Assembly: GCA_019426215.1 (NCBI GenBank)
Contig: CM033394.1
Location: 41,724,423-41,788,422, forward strand
From: Buddleja alternifolia
Lineage: Eukaryota > Streptophyta > Magnoliopsida > Lamiales > Scrophulariaceae
Direction: 5' to 3'
DNA: 64,000 bases
Part shown: positions 24,644 through 36,299 of the stretch, one piece after another
How positions within the stretch are numbered: position 1 is the stretch's first letter
How the letters are laid out: each line of letters begins with the position of its first letter
The notes under the pieces: model-generated
Told to the model about the DNA's origin: nothing
Databases searched by the model: none
The model's input: only the letters and a program-made list of their open reading frames with translations
Position numbers and translations under genes: made by a program

Positions 24644-24870
24644 GCCACTGATGCCTAGCCTAGTTGGTTAAGGTTGAGGCCTCATAACTAAGAGGTTATG
24701 GGTTCGACTCCCACTGGATGCATGTGGGGTTTCTCTCTACTTTCATTTGTAATAGTAGTTTGTTTGTATTAGTTTGTAGCTTATGATTGTATTTGCTAAT
24801 AATACTTGTAATTAATTTTCTTGCAATCGATATATTATGATATTGTAATCGTTCCTTAAAAAAAAAAAAA
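24644..24870 (+). mobile_element. tRNA-derived SINE with target-site duplication
   Basis: The head has a pol III box A-like TAGCCTAGTTGGTTAAGG and a box B GGTTCGACTCC about 45 bases on, as in a tRNA. A non-tRNA body follows, then a 13-base poly(A). TCCCCACTCCTTGC at 24630-24643 and TCCCCACTACTTGC at 24871-24884 form a 14-bp target duplication with one mismatch. The length is 227 bp, normal for a plant SINE. It is not a functional tRNA gene: the head does not continue into a proper acceptor stem. Confidence 0.85.
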
Positions 24871-25923
24871 TCCCCACTACTTGCAAAATAGTACTAATGC
24901 ACATTTTTTTTTTTTGGGTACAAAGTACTAATGCACATGCTAAAGAAGAAAAGTAGTGAATAATGATTCACATTATTTGAACTTTTCCCACGTACGTGTG
25001 CCCATATTTTCTTTATATATATATATATGGTGGAAGAAAGGTGCTTTTGAGTGATCCAAAGCATGAAACCACTTCAAGTGTGCATTAAGTGGCACACAAA
25101 TTAATTATGGGCATTGCTTAATTAATCTTATATTTTTCACTATCAAATACCCGTGAAACCCCATTACTCTTGATTAATCATGATTTCAGGCTAGGGTTAT
25201 ATGAGTCATTTGCTGTCCTTTATACTTATAGCAAGCCTTTTTACAAGAGTGGTTGTTAATAATGCAACATTGGGTCCTAGTTATTGCTTTTGACGCGTTT
25301 AAAATTAAAAGTAAAAAAGTCCTTTTTTTGCCACATGAGATTTTATTACAAAATTGTGTTGCATATCATATTTGTTCGACAAGTGCATATAATTCATATT
25401 AAATTTATATTTAAGAAAATATTTTATACAATACAATAGGAGATTGCAACATCGTTTGCAATAGAACATCCGAACTACTTTTTTACTAGCTAGATTAGTT
25501 AAATTATTATTAATGACCATGTTCATGAGAAAATGTGGCTTATTACTTAAATACCCATACTAAGGCCGCAAGGCCACAAGGCCACAAGGCCACAAGTCCC
25601 ACAACACAAGGTAAAAATTTGTATTTATGAGTCTCGTATATTGTTCATTACTCAACTATAAATACATTTGAAATATATGATAAAATAATATGACCTCGAT
25701 ATGGTGGGAACTAGATGATCAAGTAATGATTATTGGTCTGAATTTGTCGAATTGGTATCACTAAGGTAACATTAGCCCATGCTTGAAGACAATAAAACTG
25801 GAAACATTACAAATTTCTACGTAAATTAAGATTTTATAAATAAAAAAGTGGTGATGGGACATGATGCGTTTAAGTTTCCAAAAGAACCAAATCATTTACG
25901 TTATGCACTTTTGATATGCAATT
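24871..25923. other. intergenic stretch
   Basis: AT-rich; includes a (TA)n run near 25014-25029, a threefold AAGGCCACAAGGCCACAAGG repeat at about 25562-25592, and the second copy of the dispersed repeat (25320-25500, inverted relative to 18045-18205). No gene seen. Confidence 0.45.
25320..25500. repeat. dispersed repeat, copy 2
   Basis: On the minus strand this reads TAAATATAAATTTAATATGA followed by ATTATATGCACTTGTCGAAC, matching 18110-18170 with scattered changes. Ends are not defined. Confidence 0.5.
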
Positions 25924-26226
25924 TGGGGTGGACACGAGCCGATCCCGAGCTAAACAAACTAAAATTATAAATATTCTTTTATTAATTTAAATTATTAATT
26001 TTGTATTATAAATATATAAATATTATTATTTATAATGATGACAAATATTAAAATAAATATATATTATTATTTATAATGATGATAAATATTAAATATATTA
26101 TTGTTTAAGAGATTTTTTCCCACATGCTTGCGAGCTTCCAAACAGGTACAATTAGATCGGGCTCGGCTCGTTAGGATTGATTCGAACTCAAAAAAACTCG
26201 AGCTCGGCTCGATGCCGACCCCTATC
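25924..26226. mobile_element. TCGAGC-rich inverted-repeat element (hAT-like)
   Basis: GGGGTGGACACGAGCCGATC at the left matches, in complement, GGGGTCGGCATCGAGCCGAG at the right. TGCAATT lies outside both ends (25917-25923 and 26227-26233), a 7-bp match compatible with an 8-bp duplication with one change. The outer parts iterate GCTCGAG/CGGCTCG words and the middle is AT-rich. Decayed relatives occur at several other places in the window. Confidence 0.6.
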
Positions 26227-26336
26227 TGCAATTAAAAATTGTAATTTCTATCTCAAATTAACAAAGGCGATTTCTACAATTGCGATCAATATGGGTAGGT
26301 TTTCAATGTTCACATCCAACCCTATCTAAAAGTGGC

Positions 26337-26338
<2 letters not shown>

Positions 26339-26372
<34 letters not shown>
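26339..26372. repeat. (TA)n microsatellite at the left edge of the MULE
   Basis: About 17 TA units directly abut the left TIR; (TA)6 abuts the right TIR (36300-36312). The target was probably a TA-rich site, so a 9-bp target duplication would be invisible within the repeat. Confidence 0.85.
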
Positions 26373-26376
<4 letters not shown>

Positions 26377-26790
26377 CAAGATCTAATACATATCCTATAT
26401 TAGATAAGATCTAAGACCCAATATACACCATTGGATCTATAATCTATTAAATCCAACAGTCCATAAAAAAAAGCAAAAACAGGCGGGAAACTATGATTCA
26501 ATTGGGATCAGGGATATCATAGTCAATTGACCCTCATTATTCAGTCTATCCACCTACCAAAAAAAAGGGCAGAAAACATCCCCTAAAATCTCTCAAAAAT
26601 TTAATCGAACAAAATCTCCCCTAAAATCACTCAATTTGTTGCCAAAATTAACTAAATCAAGATATAGATTCATATTAAAACTGTAATTCCTTCCATTATC
26701 ACCACATCAATTGGTTCCAATCAATCGATATTCATCGCAGCAAAACCTAAATTACAGAAGCAAAATACAATCGATTTTTTTTTAGCAAAG

Positions 26791-29700
26791 ATGAGGTCGA
26801 AAACAGCTCCAAGAATGATAGGTAATGATTTATATAGTACATTTTATGTTGTTGTTCGATCATATTATGTATAATGACATATTTTTTGTTTAGGGAAAGG
26901 ATTTTTGTTGATTTGCTCTGAATATTAGCTGTTGATTGGGGTCAAAATATGTGTTTTTGTTGATTTGGTATGCATATTTGGGTAAGAGAGGCTGAATATT
27001 GTTAAATTAATTGGTGTATTGAAACTGTATAATGCATAAATGCATACTGTATGATGGTTTATAATATATTGTATACTTGGTTATAACATATCGTATAATA
27101 GTTTATAAGATTGAAACTGTATGATGTATACACACACACACACACTGTATAATTGGTTATAACATACTGTATATTGCTTTATAAGATATTGAATAATGGT
27201 TTGAAATCACTAATTGAATATTATCAATCACAACTATATATCACTTTTCTATTTGTTGTATATTTGTTTATTAACTACTATATAATGGATTAATTACATA
27301 TTGTACAAAGTTTTTTAGGAATTGTATTCACTGTATAATGAGTTATATGATTTTGTATATTCGTTTATATGATACTGAATAATGGATTATAACACATTGT
27401 ATAATAATTTATAAGATTGTGACTGTATGATGTACAAACATACACTGAAAATCACCACGCATTTGATGTGTTCTCTTTTATTAGCTACTGTATAGTAAAT
27501 TCAAATGGGGAATTGATGATGATTACATGTATTTGTTATTTAAAAGGTGTTGTATAATGAGTTTTTATTGTATAATACACTAATATTTGCTGTATAAAAA
27601 GTTAATTAATAATGAATTGCTCTTTTATGACTACTGTATGATGTGTTAACCTATGATGTATAATACAATAAATTAGTGTATAATAATATTATAGTTAGTG
27701 TATAATAGCTTATTTTTTTAAGGAATAATGTGTTAATCCACATTATATAATGGTGATTATCTACTGTATAATGCATTTCATGAAGAAGAGGCATCATCAC
27801 CAGATTCAGCTGATAGGTTACAGCTTGTGCCTGCACACGTTGAAGAGCCTCTTAATGTCGAACAACATAATTTTGATGATGATTACGTGGAATCACAAGA
27901 TGAAGAGATGGAATCGGAACAACAGCCCACTCCTAAGAAAACACGTGCGAACAACTTCCTGCACAAACATCGTCAAAAAGGCAGAGGACACATTCTGTAT
28001 CCAAACATCAACTAAAAGAGAAGAAGAAGTTGGTTGATTATACGCAAATAAGAGTGTCCATGGAGGTGTTGGTGGATGCTGTTTCAACCCTGACAGAGGC
28101 ACAAAAGGAGTGGGTGAAACAGTCCGGGTTTGGCTCCTTTTTGGATTTCAAAATAAAAGAGCTGCCTCACAAACTTGGGTTTAAGGTTGTAAAATCTTTA
28201 AATCCCGAAAACTTCAGACTAACTTTGCCTGGAAGAAAGATCGATATTAAAGAAGAAGACGTGGCAGAAGTTTTGGGTTTTCCGCACGGTGAGTGGCATA
28301 TAGACCTATCTGCTAAAAATCCAGAGAGGGCGGATGCCTAGACTGACCAATTTGGACTTAATAAGTCCACAAAATTTAAAGTTTCAGCACATATGGTGTT
28401 GAAAGAGCTGCGATCGGAGAATCAACTCACAGAGCAGTTCAAGCTCAATTTCATGATGATCCTGTACAATTGCCTGATTGAGTCTCCTAATACAACATTT
28501 GTCAACAAGAAGATGCTGAATTTAAAGGGATCTCTCGATGAGTTGTCGACTTGCAACTGGCCCAGATTTGTTATGGACAGTTTGGGAGATACAAAAGATG
28601 TGTGGGAAGCGGATCCAGTGTCTCGCATGTATACGGGACCTTTTCTGTTTTTGATTGTAAGTGTACATGACATCTTCTTATCTTGATTGTGTTCCAATAA
28701 TGTATTTTAACTGTATCATGGATAATCACATACTGAATAATGGTTTGTTATCTATTGTATAATTGTTTATAAGCTATTGTATAATATGTTATAACCTATT
28801 GTATAATGGTTTATAATTTACTGTATAATGGTTTATATGTTACTGTATAATTAGTTACTGTATTTTAACTGTGTAATGTATAAACACACACTGTATAATG
28901 GTATATTATTTATTGTATAATGGTTTATAAGATAATGTATATTGTATTATAAGCTACTGTAGAATGGTTTATTTATAAGTTACTGTATAATAAAACACAT
29001 TAACATTCGTTACAATCTCAGTTTTTCCCCCTCCAAATGCAGATATTGTATGTTGACAGAGTCAACTACAAAGGCCAAGTAACAGTCGAAAGATCAATCC
29101 CAACTTGGCTTAATTGGACGAACGCTGCACTACGGCAAAAGGGTACCATAGAGATTCAACAAGGATTCTTTGGGAAGGGGTTGATATCAAAGGGACAGTG
29201 GCTATTGAAGTCGGAAAAAAGGGAAAAATGTTGTTCAACAGCCTGAAGCTCCACACCAACCCCCTTCCTCAATAGCAGCTCCAATCGAACAATATTTTTC
29301 CATCAAGGAATGTAATACAGTTGAAGAGGTATGTATATTTATGTAATAGATACTGTGTATTGTTTAATCAGTTAGTGTATTTTAACTGTATGATGTATAA
29401 TCACATACTGTATAATTGTATCTTATATATTGTATTTTGGTCTGTAAGCTATTGAATAATATTTTGAAATCACTAACATACAATATCTAACAACACAACA
29501 TACAGAATCTAATATTATAGTATACATTAAGTAATAAGATGTTATACAGTAGCTAACAACACAATATACATTATCTAAAAATGTTACTCATTATTTTTAA
29601 AATATACGCAGGGGATATTGAACAATTTGGAAAGGTCTGCATTCAACCTGATTGATTATCTTATCAAGTACAGTGGATACATGAAATCATGTGATTCCAT

Positions 29701-31884
29701 GATTCCAACAAATCCACGATTGAAGGAAATTGAAAAAATGGTGTTCGACCATGTTGCAAGTTTGTATAGAACAAAATCAGGGGCTGAAGAAGAACCATTT
29801 GCAGCCCAAACTGTTCAACCTCTCCAACCCAAAAAAGTTACACCCGAACAACCAATAAGTACACCAATGCATTCACAGCCAAATTTCAACTTGTTGTCAC
29901 AACAAGCGGACAAAGTTGCAACAAAGGACATAACAAGCCTCCCAGTGCCAAACTTTAACCTGTTGTCACAACAAACACCAGAGAAAACACATCAGGCTGA
30001 ACCGGAGGGGACCGTACTGGATGTAGTAGTGTCAATTGCTAGAAAATACACTGATGATGACGCCTCCAATGTCACTGACCAAGCGCCTCCATCAGCTTCA
30101 AATGTGACCATTAAACCGGCTGCCGTGGAGATCATTGGTGAACAAAGGAGACTGTTAAAAGCAGCGCCAGACACGTGTTCTCTGTACATTCAACTGGTTA
30201 TTCAAATAAGCTCAAAGCAGGGCGCAAATGAAAAAAGACTCTGGGATTGGATGAAGCATGTTGATGAACACACCATGTGAGTACATATTATTTTTAAATA
30301 CATTTGTTTTATTGAGTTTCATGTTAATGCTATATGTATACTGTATATTAATATAATGTACACTGTATAATGTAACACTGCTTACTGTGTAATATATCAT
30401 TACAAACTGTATAATATATACTGTATATTATGTCATTATCTAATGTATAATGCACATTAACCTTTTGTATACTAACTCATTACAAACTGTATACTGGTTT
30501 TTCAGGACTATTATTTTCCAGTGCGGTGATATAATGTGCACTATTTAGGATGTAAAGTCCTTGGATCACCGCACTGAGCTTTTATCTAGTGTGATTGATA
30601 CTTGGTCATTCTTGTTGAACAACGCCGAGGCGACGAAATCACCAACATCGCCGCTCAGATTTTATTTTCACCTGGCCGACACGGTGAAATAAATTTCTTA
30701 TCTTTTGTTAATACATAAATTATAATGATCTGCATGCTAACTAAATTTTTGTTTAAAATGGATAACAGATGTTTTTCGCTTCAAAAAAAGGAGACAAAAG
30801 TACTCATGCGCTGCTGCAAAATTCAAGGATAACATTAAACATCGTTTGAGCATGTTTCCAAAAGTCAACATAACCGATGTTTTGTTGGTAAGTTAATACC
30901 GTTCGTTTGTTATAATTATCGTATTTTATGTAACTTTATTAACACCACTTTCATCCATTCAATATATAGGCCGTCTTTCCAATTATTCACACTGGACACT
31001 ACTATGTGACATGCTTTAATTTAAAGCAACCATCTATTGTGATCCTTGACAACAGCGCGACAGATGTGTCAATCGAAAACAAATATCAACATGTGTCATT
31101 CACTTTGGTACGTATCCTTCAAACACTGAAAAAAAAATTTGATGTGAAATATCATTGTTAAATATACATTATAATAACACAATGTATAGCCTCAATTAAC
31201 TTTAAATTATACAGTAATGCACCGTATAATTATATATAAAAACACTTTAAAATGATGTAGTCAGTGACTGTGTACTGATATATTAACATTCTGTATAATG
31301 GTATAATATTTGACTGAATAATCATTTATTATTCACTGTATAATGAAAATAATACTCTACTGTATAATGATATATTAATATACTGTATATTAATATATTT
31401 ACACATTGTATCTTAAATTTTTAGTTTGTTGTTTAAAACAAAGAGACATGTTTGTCAAGTTCTTGATGGATATCAACCATCCACCTGGAAGCGCATTGTC
31501 AACGGTAGAAATTGTAAGGCTTCCAATGTCGTGGCGTACACATAGAAACAAATCGGATTGTGGTGTTTTTGTAATGCGTCACATGGAGACTTACCTTGGA
31601 GGAGGACTGAAGAATTGGAATCCGGAATTGGGTTCAGAAAACGTAATGTTTTACACTTTTATTTATATGTATGAAATTTTATGAAAATCTTTATTTCCTA
31701 TCTATCTAACTTTAATATTTATACAATGCAGAAATCACAAATTACGAAACTCAATAGATTGAGGAGGCTTTATCTAGAAAAGATCCTCACTTCCGAGCTG
31801 AACACACACAAAGACGAAATCCTCAGACAATCAAAGGAGATGGAACAGGAACAAGCCCAACAGAAAAAGGAGAAGAAGGGGTAG
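26791..31884 (+). pseudogene. decayed Ulp1-like cysteine protease gene of the MULE
   Basis: Exons by frame and splice sites: a possible first exon at 26791; about 27780-28656; 29041-29328; 29612-30271; 30507-30690; 30769-30890; 30970-31108; about 31423-31642; 31732-31884. An N-terminal domain typical of transposon Ulp proteins (EVLVDAVSTLTEAQKEW, EEDVAEVLGFPHGEW) precedes a C48 protease domain. The catalytic His is in HTGHYYVTCF, Asp in SIVILDNSATD, and Cys in NKSDCGVFVMRHME, so the triad residues remain. The C-terminus is a charged coiled coil. Lesions: a frame change in an A5 run near 27975, TAG at 28339-28341, a frame change near 29210-29225, and TAG at 30546-30548. In the family this is a SUMO-protease-like domain of unknown role in transposition. 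Confidence 0.75.
27040..27775 (+). repeat. ACTGTATAATG iterations, left block and intronic blocks
   Basis: ACTGTATAATGGTTTATAAG and close variants recur many times in the first intron/5' part of the Ulp gene. The same phrase fills later introns: 28700-29000 (with units of about 22 bp, e.g. at 28815-28860), 29340-29600 (orientation flips near 29470), 30315-30505 and 31140-31425. In these blocks it is mostly in the sense of the + gene. The exons are free of it. Confidence 0.8.
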
Positions 31885-32029
31885 ATGTAATCAACATGTA
31901 ATGGATACATTGGATTTTTAAATTTGATTGTACAATTTTTTTATTATTTATTAGTTTTGTTGCAATATAACTTTTATTTGGGTTGTTTACATCTACAAAG
32001 TTTGTTCACTGCACATAACCTGCTATTGT

Positions 32030-32400
32030 TCTGTTCATTGAGTGTGTCATTAAACATAACATATACAGTACATAATATGCATGTTATGCAGTAATTAAAG
32101 GTTCATTATACAGTTAATAAAATTTCATTATACAATACTCATGTATGCAGTATAAAAAAATAACAATTTCAGTATAGAGTATAAAAAATACTCAATTGTA
32201 GTATAGAATTAAACATACAAAAAAAAAAACACTCAATTATATACATTGATTAACACTTCATTGTACAGTCAATAATGTTTCAGAATACATTGAACACTGT
32301 ATTCATTATACATTGAATAACACTTCAATATACTGTGTATAAGACTATATTATACAGTGACTAAGACTTCATTATACAGTATCAAATGTAAAGAAAGCAC
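32030..32400 (-). repeat. ACTGTATAATG iterations between the convergent genes
   Basis: In the spacer separating the two 3' ends the motif appears in complement (CATTATACAGT, TTCATTATACAG), i.e. in the sense of the minus-strand transposase gene. The same orientation is seen in transposase introns at 32995-33080, 33680-33830 and 34080-34350. Confidence 0.75.
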
Positions 32401-32402
32401 TT

Positions 32403-35400
32403 CTATTTTTCCTTTGATGGACAAGTTCTTGCATTATGACCATCAACTTTTCCGCATGCAGCACATTTTCTCCTCTTAGGAACATGTTTGGATATCTCCA
32501 CACTGCTCTTAATTCTTTTACCACACCCTTTAGTTCGACTCATTTGAGGATTTCTGATCCCGAGCTCGTTCTCGATTTGGGGTCCCACTAGTGTCTCGAT
32601 AACAACATTCTTGTTGGTTTTATTGTTGTCGTCCGCACCAACATTCAATTGAGACTTTATATCCACCAATTGATTTTTTATGTATTCGAGTTTTTCTTTG
32701 TTAAAACCCGCAATATTGAAACATGCTTGAAAGTCGATCCAAATTTGACTCACATCCTTTGTAGTTTTCTGAATCATTGAGCGATATTGTGTGACGTGGT
32801 TGTTGATTGTATCGGACGCCATAATTTCTGCATTTTTTCTCCACCTCTTTAAAACATACTTGGCGGGCAGTTTGTGTATTCGGCCATGGTTGAATGCAAA
32901 GAAAATGTGTCTACATAAAATACCCCTCCTCAAAAACAATCTGCAAGAACAATCAATATGATTGTTTGAAACAACATGTTTCACCTACAAAATATAAAAA
33001 AAATAGTAAACAAAATTGTATTATACATACTCTATATTGTGCATATACAGTATGTATAACATTGTCATACAGTATGAAAATAAGGAGATACCTCGTATAT
33101 TTTTGATTCGTTGTTGGAGTCGCATACGACAAACAATTTCACACCATCAACAACGTTTAGACTTTGAAGTACCACTTGATACGTAGAATCGTTGATCTCC
33201 ACTTGAACATCGTAGAAAACAGCGCGGATGTATACCTCTGAAGCATCCTCCTCAATCCGCATAGGGGTGTCGGTTGATGGCTTAGAGACCAAAGACTCGT
33301 GATTTCATCTTGCATTATTATTCCTTTGCCTGTCCATGGCACTTTTAAATCTACTATAAAACTCAATGATTATATCACCATTTACATAAAACTGGTTAAA
33401 AAATGAGCTAACAGACTCTGAAATCGAAGTAGTCCTCAATATCCCACCTATCGAAATATCTCGATAGTATGCGGATACCCATGAATGTCTGTTCTCGTAA
33501 ATTTCAGAAAGCCAAACAATATGGCTTAGCCCATACTTTGAAATGAGATCATTCCATCCCTCTTCAAACTCAACTGGAGTGATGTCATCGTTATACACAA
33601 AATTATTAACCTTTCTCACCACTTCAGCATAGTTACCTGTATGTGGTGAAATCTGTAAATGTGAAACTCAAATTAATAACATGTTATACATAATGTTAAC
33701 TAGAATTATATACTATAAACAGATATCATCATAAAGTTGATGAAAACATAATATACATCGAAAATAACAAAGATCTATATGCAATATACACTGTCTACAA
33801 CTTAATTATACGGTATGATACAAAACTTGGTAGGAAACTTCTTCATAATATGCCACGCGCACAGACGATGCCTAGCAGTTTTAAACACACTGGGAACAAC
33901 CTGTTTCATGGCCGAACATTGATCAGATACAATATAGTTTGGTTCCTGTGCCATCGCACGTGTAAAAGCTTCGAAAACCCACATGTACGACTCAATGTCT
34001 TCTTTTGTTATTAGAGAAGCACCAAATGTGACTATTTTCTTGTGGTAATCTATACCGGTAAAAGGAACAAACTTCGTTTGATACTTGAAAAATGCAGTAT
34101 AAAACAATATGAAAAAAATGCAAAACTCAGTAACTAATGAGGTATTATACACTAACTATATATACATTATACAATGACTAACAAGGAGTTATACATTACA
34201 TATACACTGCCTATAATAAAAACTATACCTTATCATTATACAGTCAATGTATCTACATTATATAGCAACTTATTATGGGTTATGCATTGCATATTCATTA
34301 ACTATTGAGAATAATGTACATTATCATATCTTATTATGAAGTAAATTTGCTTACTTGTTGGATCGAAATGTTGCAACGACCGAACAAACATCACCAAAAA
34401 GCTCAAAATTCCGTATTGCAATAGGATAGGCCCAAAATAACCTACTCATACACCCGTCGGCATCTGTGTCATAATCAAAGAAAAAGCCTTCACAAACTTT
34501 TTTCATATTCATAAATTTCCTAACAATCATCTCCCCATCATTCTCACGATGTATTGCTTCACACCCCTTTTTACATTTTTAAAATCTGTAGACGTCGACC
34601 CGACATTATTGAAACCACCTGCAATTTCCTTTAGAAATGAATGTGATCTAACGGCACCAACATTCACCTTTGATGCGTTGAAGCAAAAACATAATCTGTG
34701 ACGGATCAATGTTTCGATTGACCTTCAAAAACTGTTTCCCCTCATCGGTTGCCAACTCGTGATTGCGCCGCTCAACAAATTATAACATATCCCTCTAAAG
34801 CACTAAACCTCCAAACAATCTTAGCGTTACAATCACATTGACCAATCATAAACTTCTTCTTCCTACTGACATCATCGAAGTTTTTGTAAATACCGGAACG
34901 ACTGGATACATAGTGTTTCGATATGATTGTACCATCCTTATGTGTTTTTTGTGAACACTTACGGACATCAAAACCACATAAACGTGCATATTTTTAGTAA
35001 ACCTCAAATGCAATCTTGAAGCTTTCAAATGCCTTACCAATGCAAGGTTTAAACTCAAGATCACACACTGGAACCCAATATTTGGAACCACTCGGTAATG
35101 TGATCGAATTAGATGACAAAGAAGATCCGACACCTAGGATCTCAACATCATTATTGCTAACCACTACTGATCTTGTTAAGAATATACATTATAAGATAGC
35201 AGAACATACATAATGTGTAGAACTATTATACAGTATGTAAGCAAACAAAATTCTGTAACTTATATAACATTATACTGTAAATATAACTGTGATATACAAT
35301 AACTTAATATATAACATACAGTAAATATTGAAACATGTTGAAACATTATTGAAATATGTTAAAGAGCACATTCTATGTCTCTATACACTACATATAACCT

Positions 35401-35872
35401 CATTACACAGTGTGTGTAATTAAATGATACAGTGTGTTAACATATAACATGCAATAATTAATGAGACATCTTACTGTATAATACTTAAGAACCAGCTGTA
35501 TAAAATCAATATAGTTCTGTATACAATGATATTGTATATTGTTTAATTAGTTAGTGTATCATAAGCTGCTGTATAATGTATTCAACTCACTATGTGTAAA
35601 GCAACAAATACTACACTGTATATCACCATTATAGTTACTGTATAATGATGAATAATCCACTGTCTAATATATACAATTCACTACTTGCACTGGCAACTCA
35701 TCCAACTGTATATTGATGTATAAGCTGTTGTATAACAAAACTATATTTACTGTATATTGATGTATAAGTTATTGTATACCATAAACATGCATATTTCGGT
35801 AACGCGATTTTGAAAATGATAACATAAATCGATGATCTGATGATTACGCATACCTTCATCCATTTCAACCAT
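32403..35872 (-). pseudogene. decayed FAR1/MURA-type transposase gene of the MULE
   Basis: Read on the minus strand: a short first exon (35854-35872, MVEMDE), then a long exon ending near 34354, then about 33825-34092, about 33092-33633 and 32403-32990. Domain order: FAR1-type N-terminal domain (LEFKPCIGKAFESFKIAFEV, RLCGFDVRK), linker with HNHEL-like RRNHELATD, MULE transposase (KFVPFTGIDYHKKIVTFGAS, NYIVSDQCSAMKQVV, RHRLCAWHIMKKFP), SWIM zinc finger (DCSCRLFLRRGILCRH) and a CCHC knuckle (CAACGKVDGHNARTC). Lesions: TAA at 34994-34996 in the FAR1 domain, frame changes near 34785, 34685 and 34550, and TGA at 33305-33307. It would have bound the TIRs and catalysed excision; it cannot do so as it stands. 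Confidence 0.75.
35165..35790. repeat. ACTGTATAATG iterations, right block
   Basis: Fills the intron after the short first transposase exon. From 35165 to about 35470 it is mostly in complement (TTATACAGTA); from about 35475 to 35790 it is mostly on + (ACTGTATAATGATG, CTGTATATTGATGTATAAG), so the orientation flips once inside this intron. Confidence 0.75.
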
Positions 35873-36299
35873 CAAAACGAAATCAAAACCTATTGGTAAT
35901 GGAGGAGAAAATGCAGAATTGACGACGCTGATTGATTGACGATGATGATGAATCGATTTGGATGATTAATTCAGTTTGATGATGAATAATTTAAATATTC
36001 TACGTTCTGTGAATCAAATTGTTGGGTTTCTGAGCTGAACGAATTGTAATTGAAAAGAAAAAATGATTTGGAAATAAGAATATGTTATGGCGCAGAAATG
36101 GGGATTTGATTTTGATCCTCCATGATATTTGCATGAATTTGTTACGTTTCATTGACTAAAATGCCTCTGTCATCATTAAAAAAAATTAAATAATCTGAAA
36201 AATGGAGTTAAATCTGAACCTTGGGATCAAACTATATCAATGATGTAGATTGTGCCTTATATCTTACCTAATGTAATGGGATGTACTTGATCCATACCC

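Larger units (their letters stand above)
26373..36299. mobile_element. 9.9 kb Mutator-like element carrying ULP1 and MURA genes
   Basis: The left end GGGTCAAGATCTAATACAT and the complement of the right end GGGTATGGATCAAGTACAT begin inverted repeats of about 65-70 bases that match at roughly three quarters of positions. Between them are two convergent multi-exon genes: a Ulp1/C48 cysteine-protease-like gene (26791-31884, +) and a FAR1/MURA transposase-like gene (32403-35872, -). This is the architecture known from ULP1-carrying plant MULEs (Kaonashi and CUMULE types). Both genes have stops and frameshifts, so the element is no longer autonomous. Its noncoding parts are dominated by a degenerate ACTGTATAATG repeat. 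Confidence 0.85.

Noticed and set aside
24644..24720. tRNA-like sequence
   Set aside because: Box A and box B are present but the acceptor stem does not close, and a long body, poly(A) and target duplication follow. It is a SINE head, not a tRNA gene.
27040..35790. CRISPR-like array
   Set aside because: The ACTGTATAATG units are degenerate, lack unique spacers of fixed length, and lie in introns of a plant transposon.
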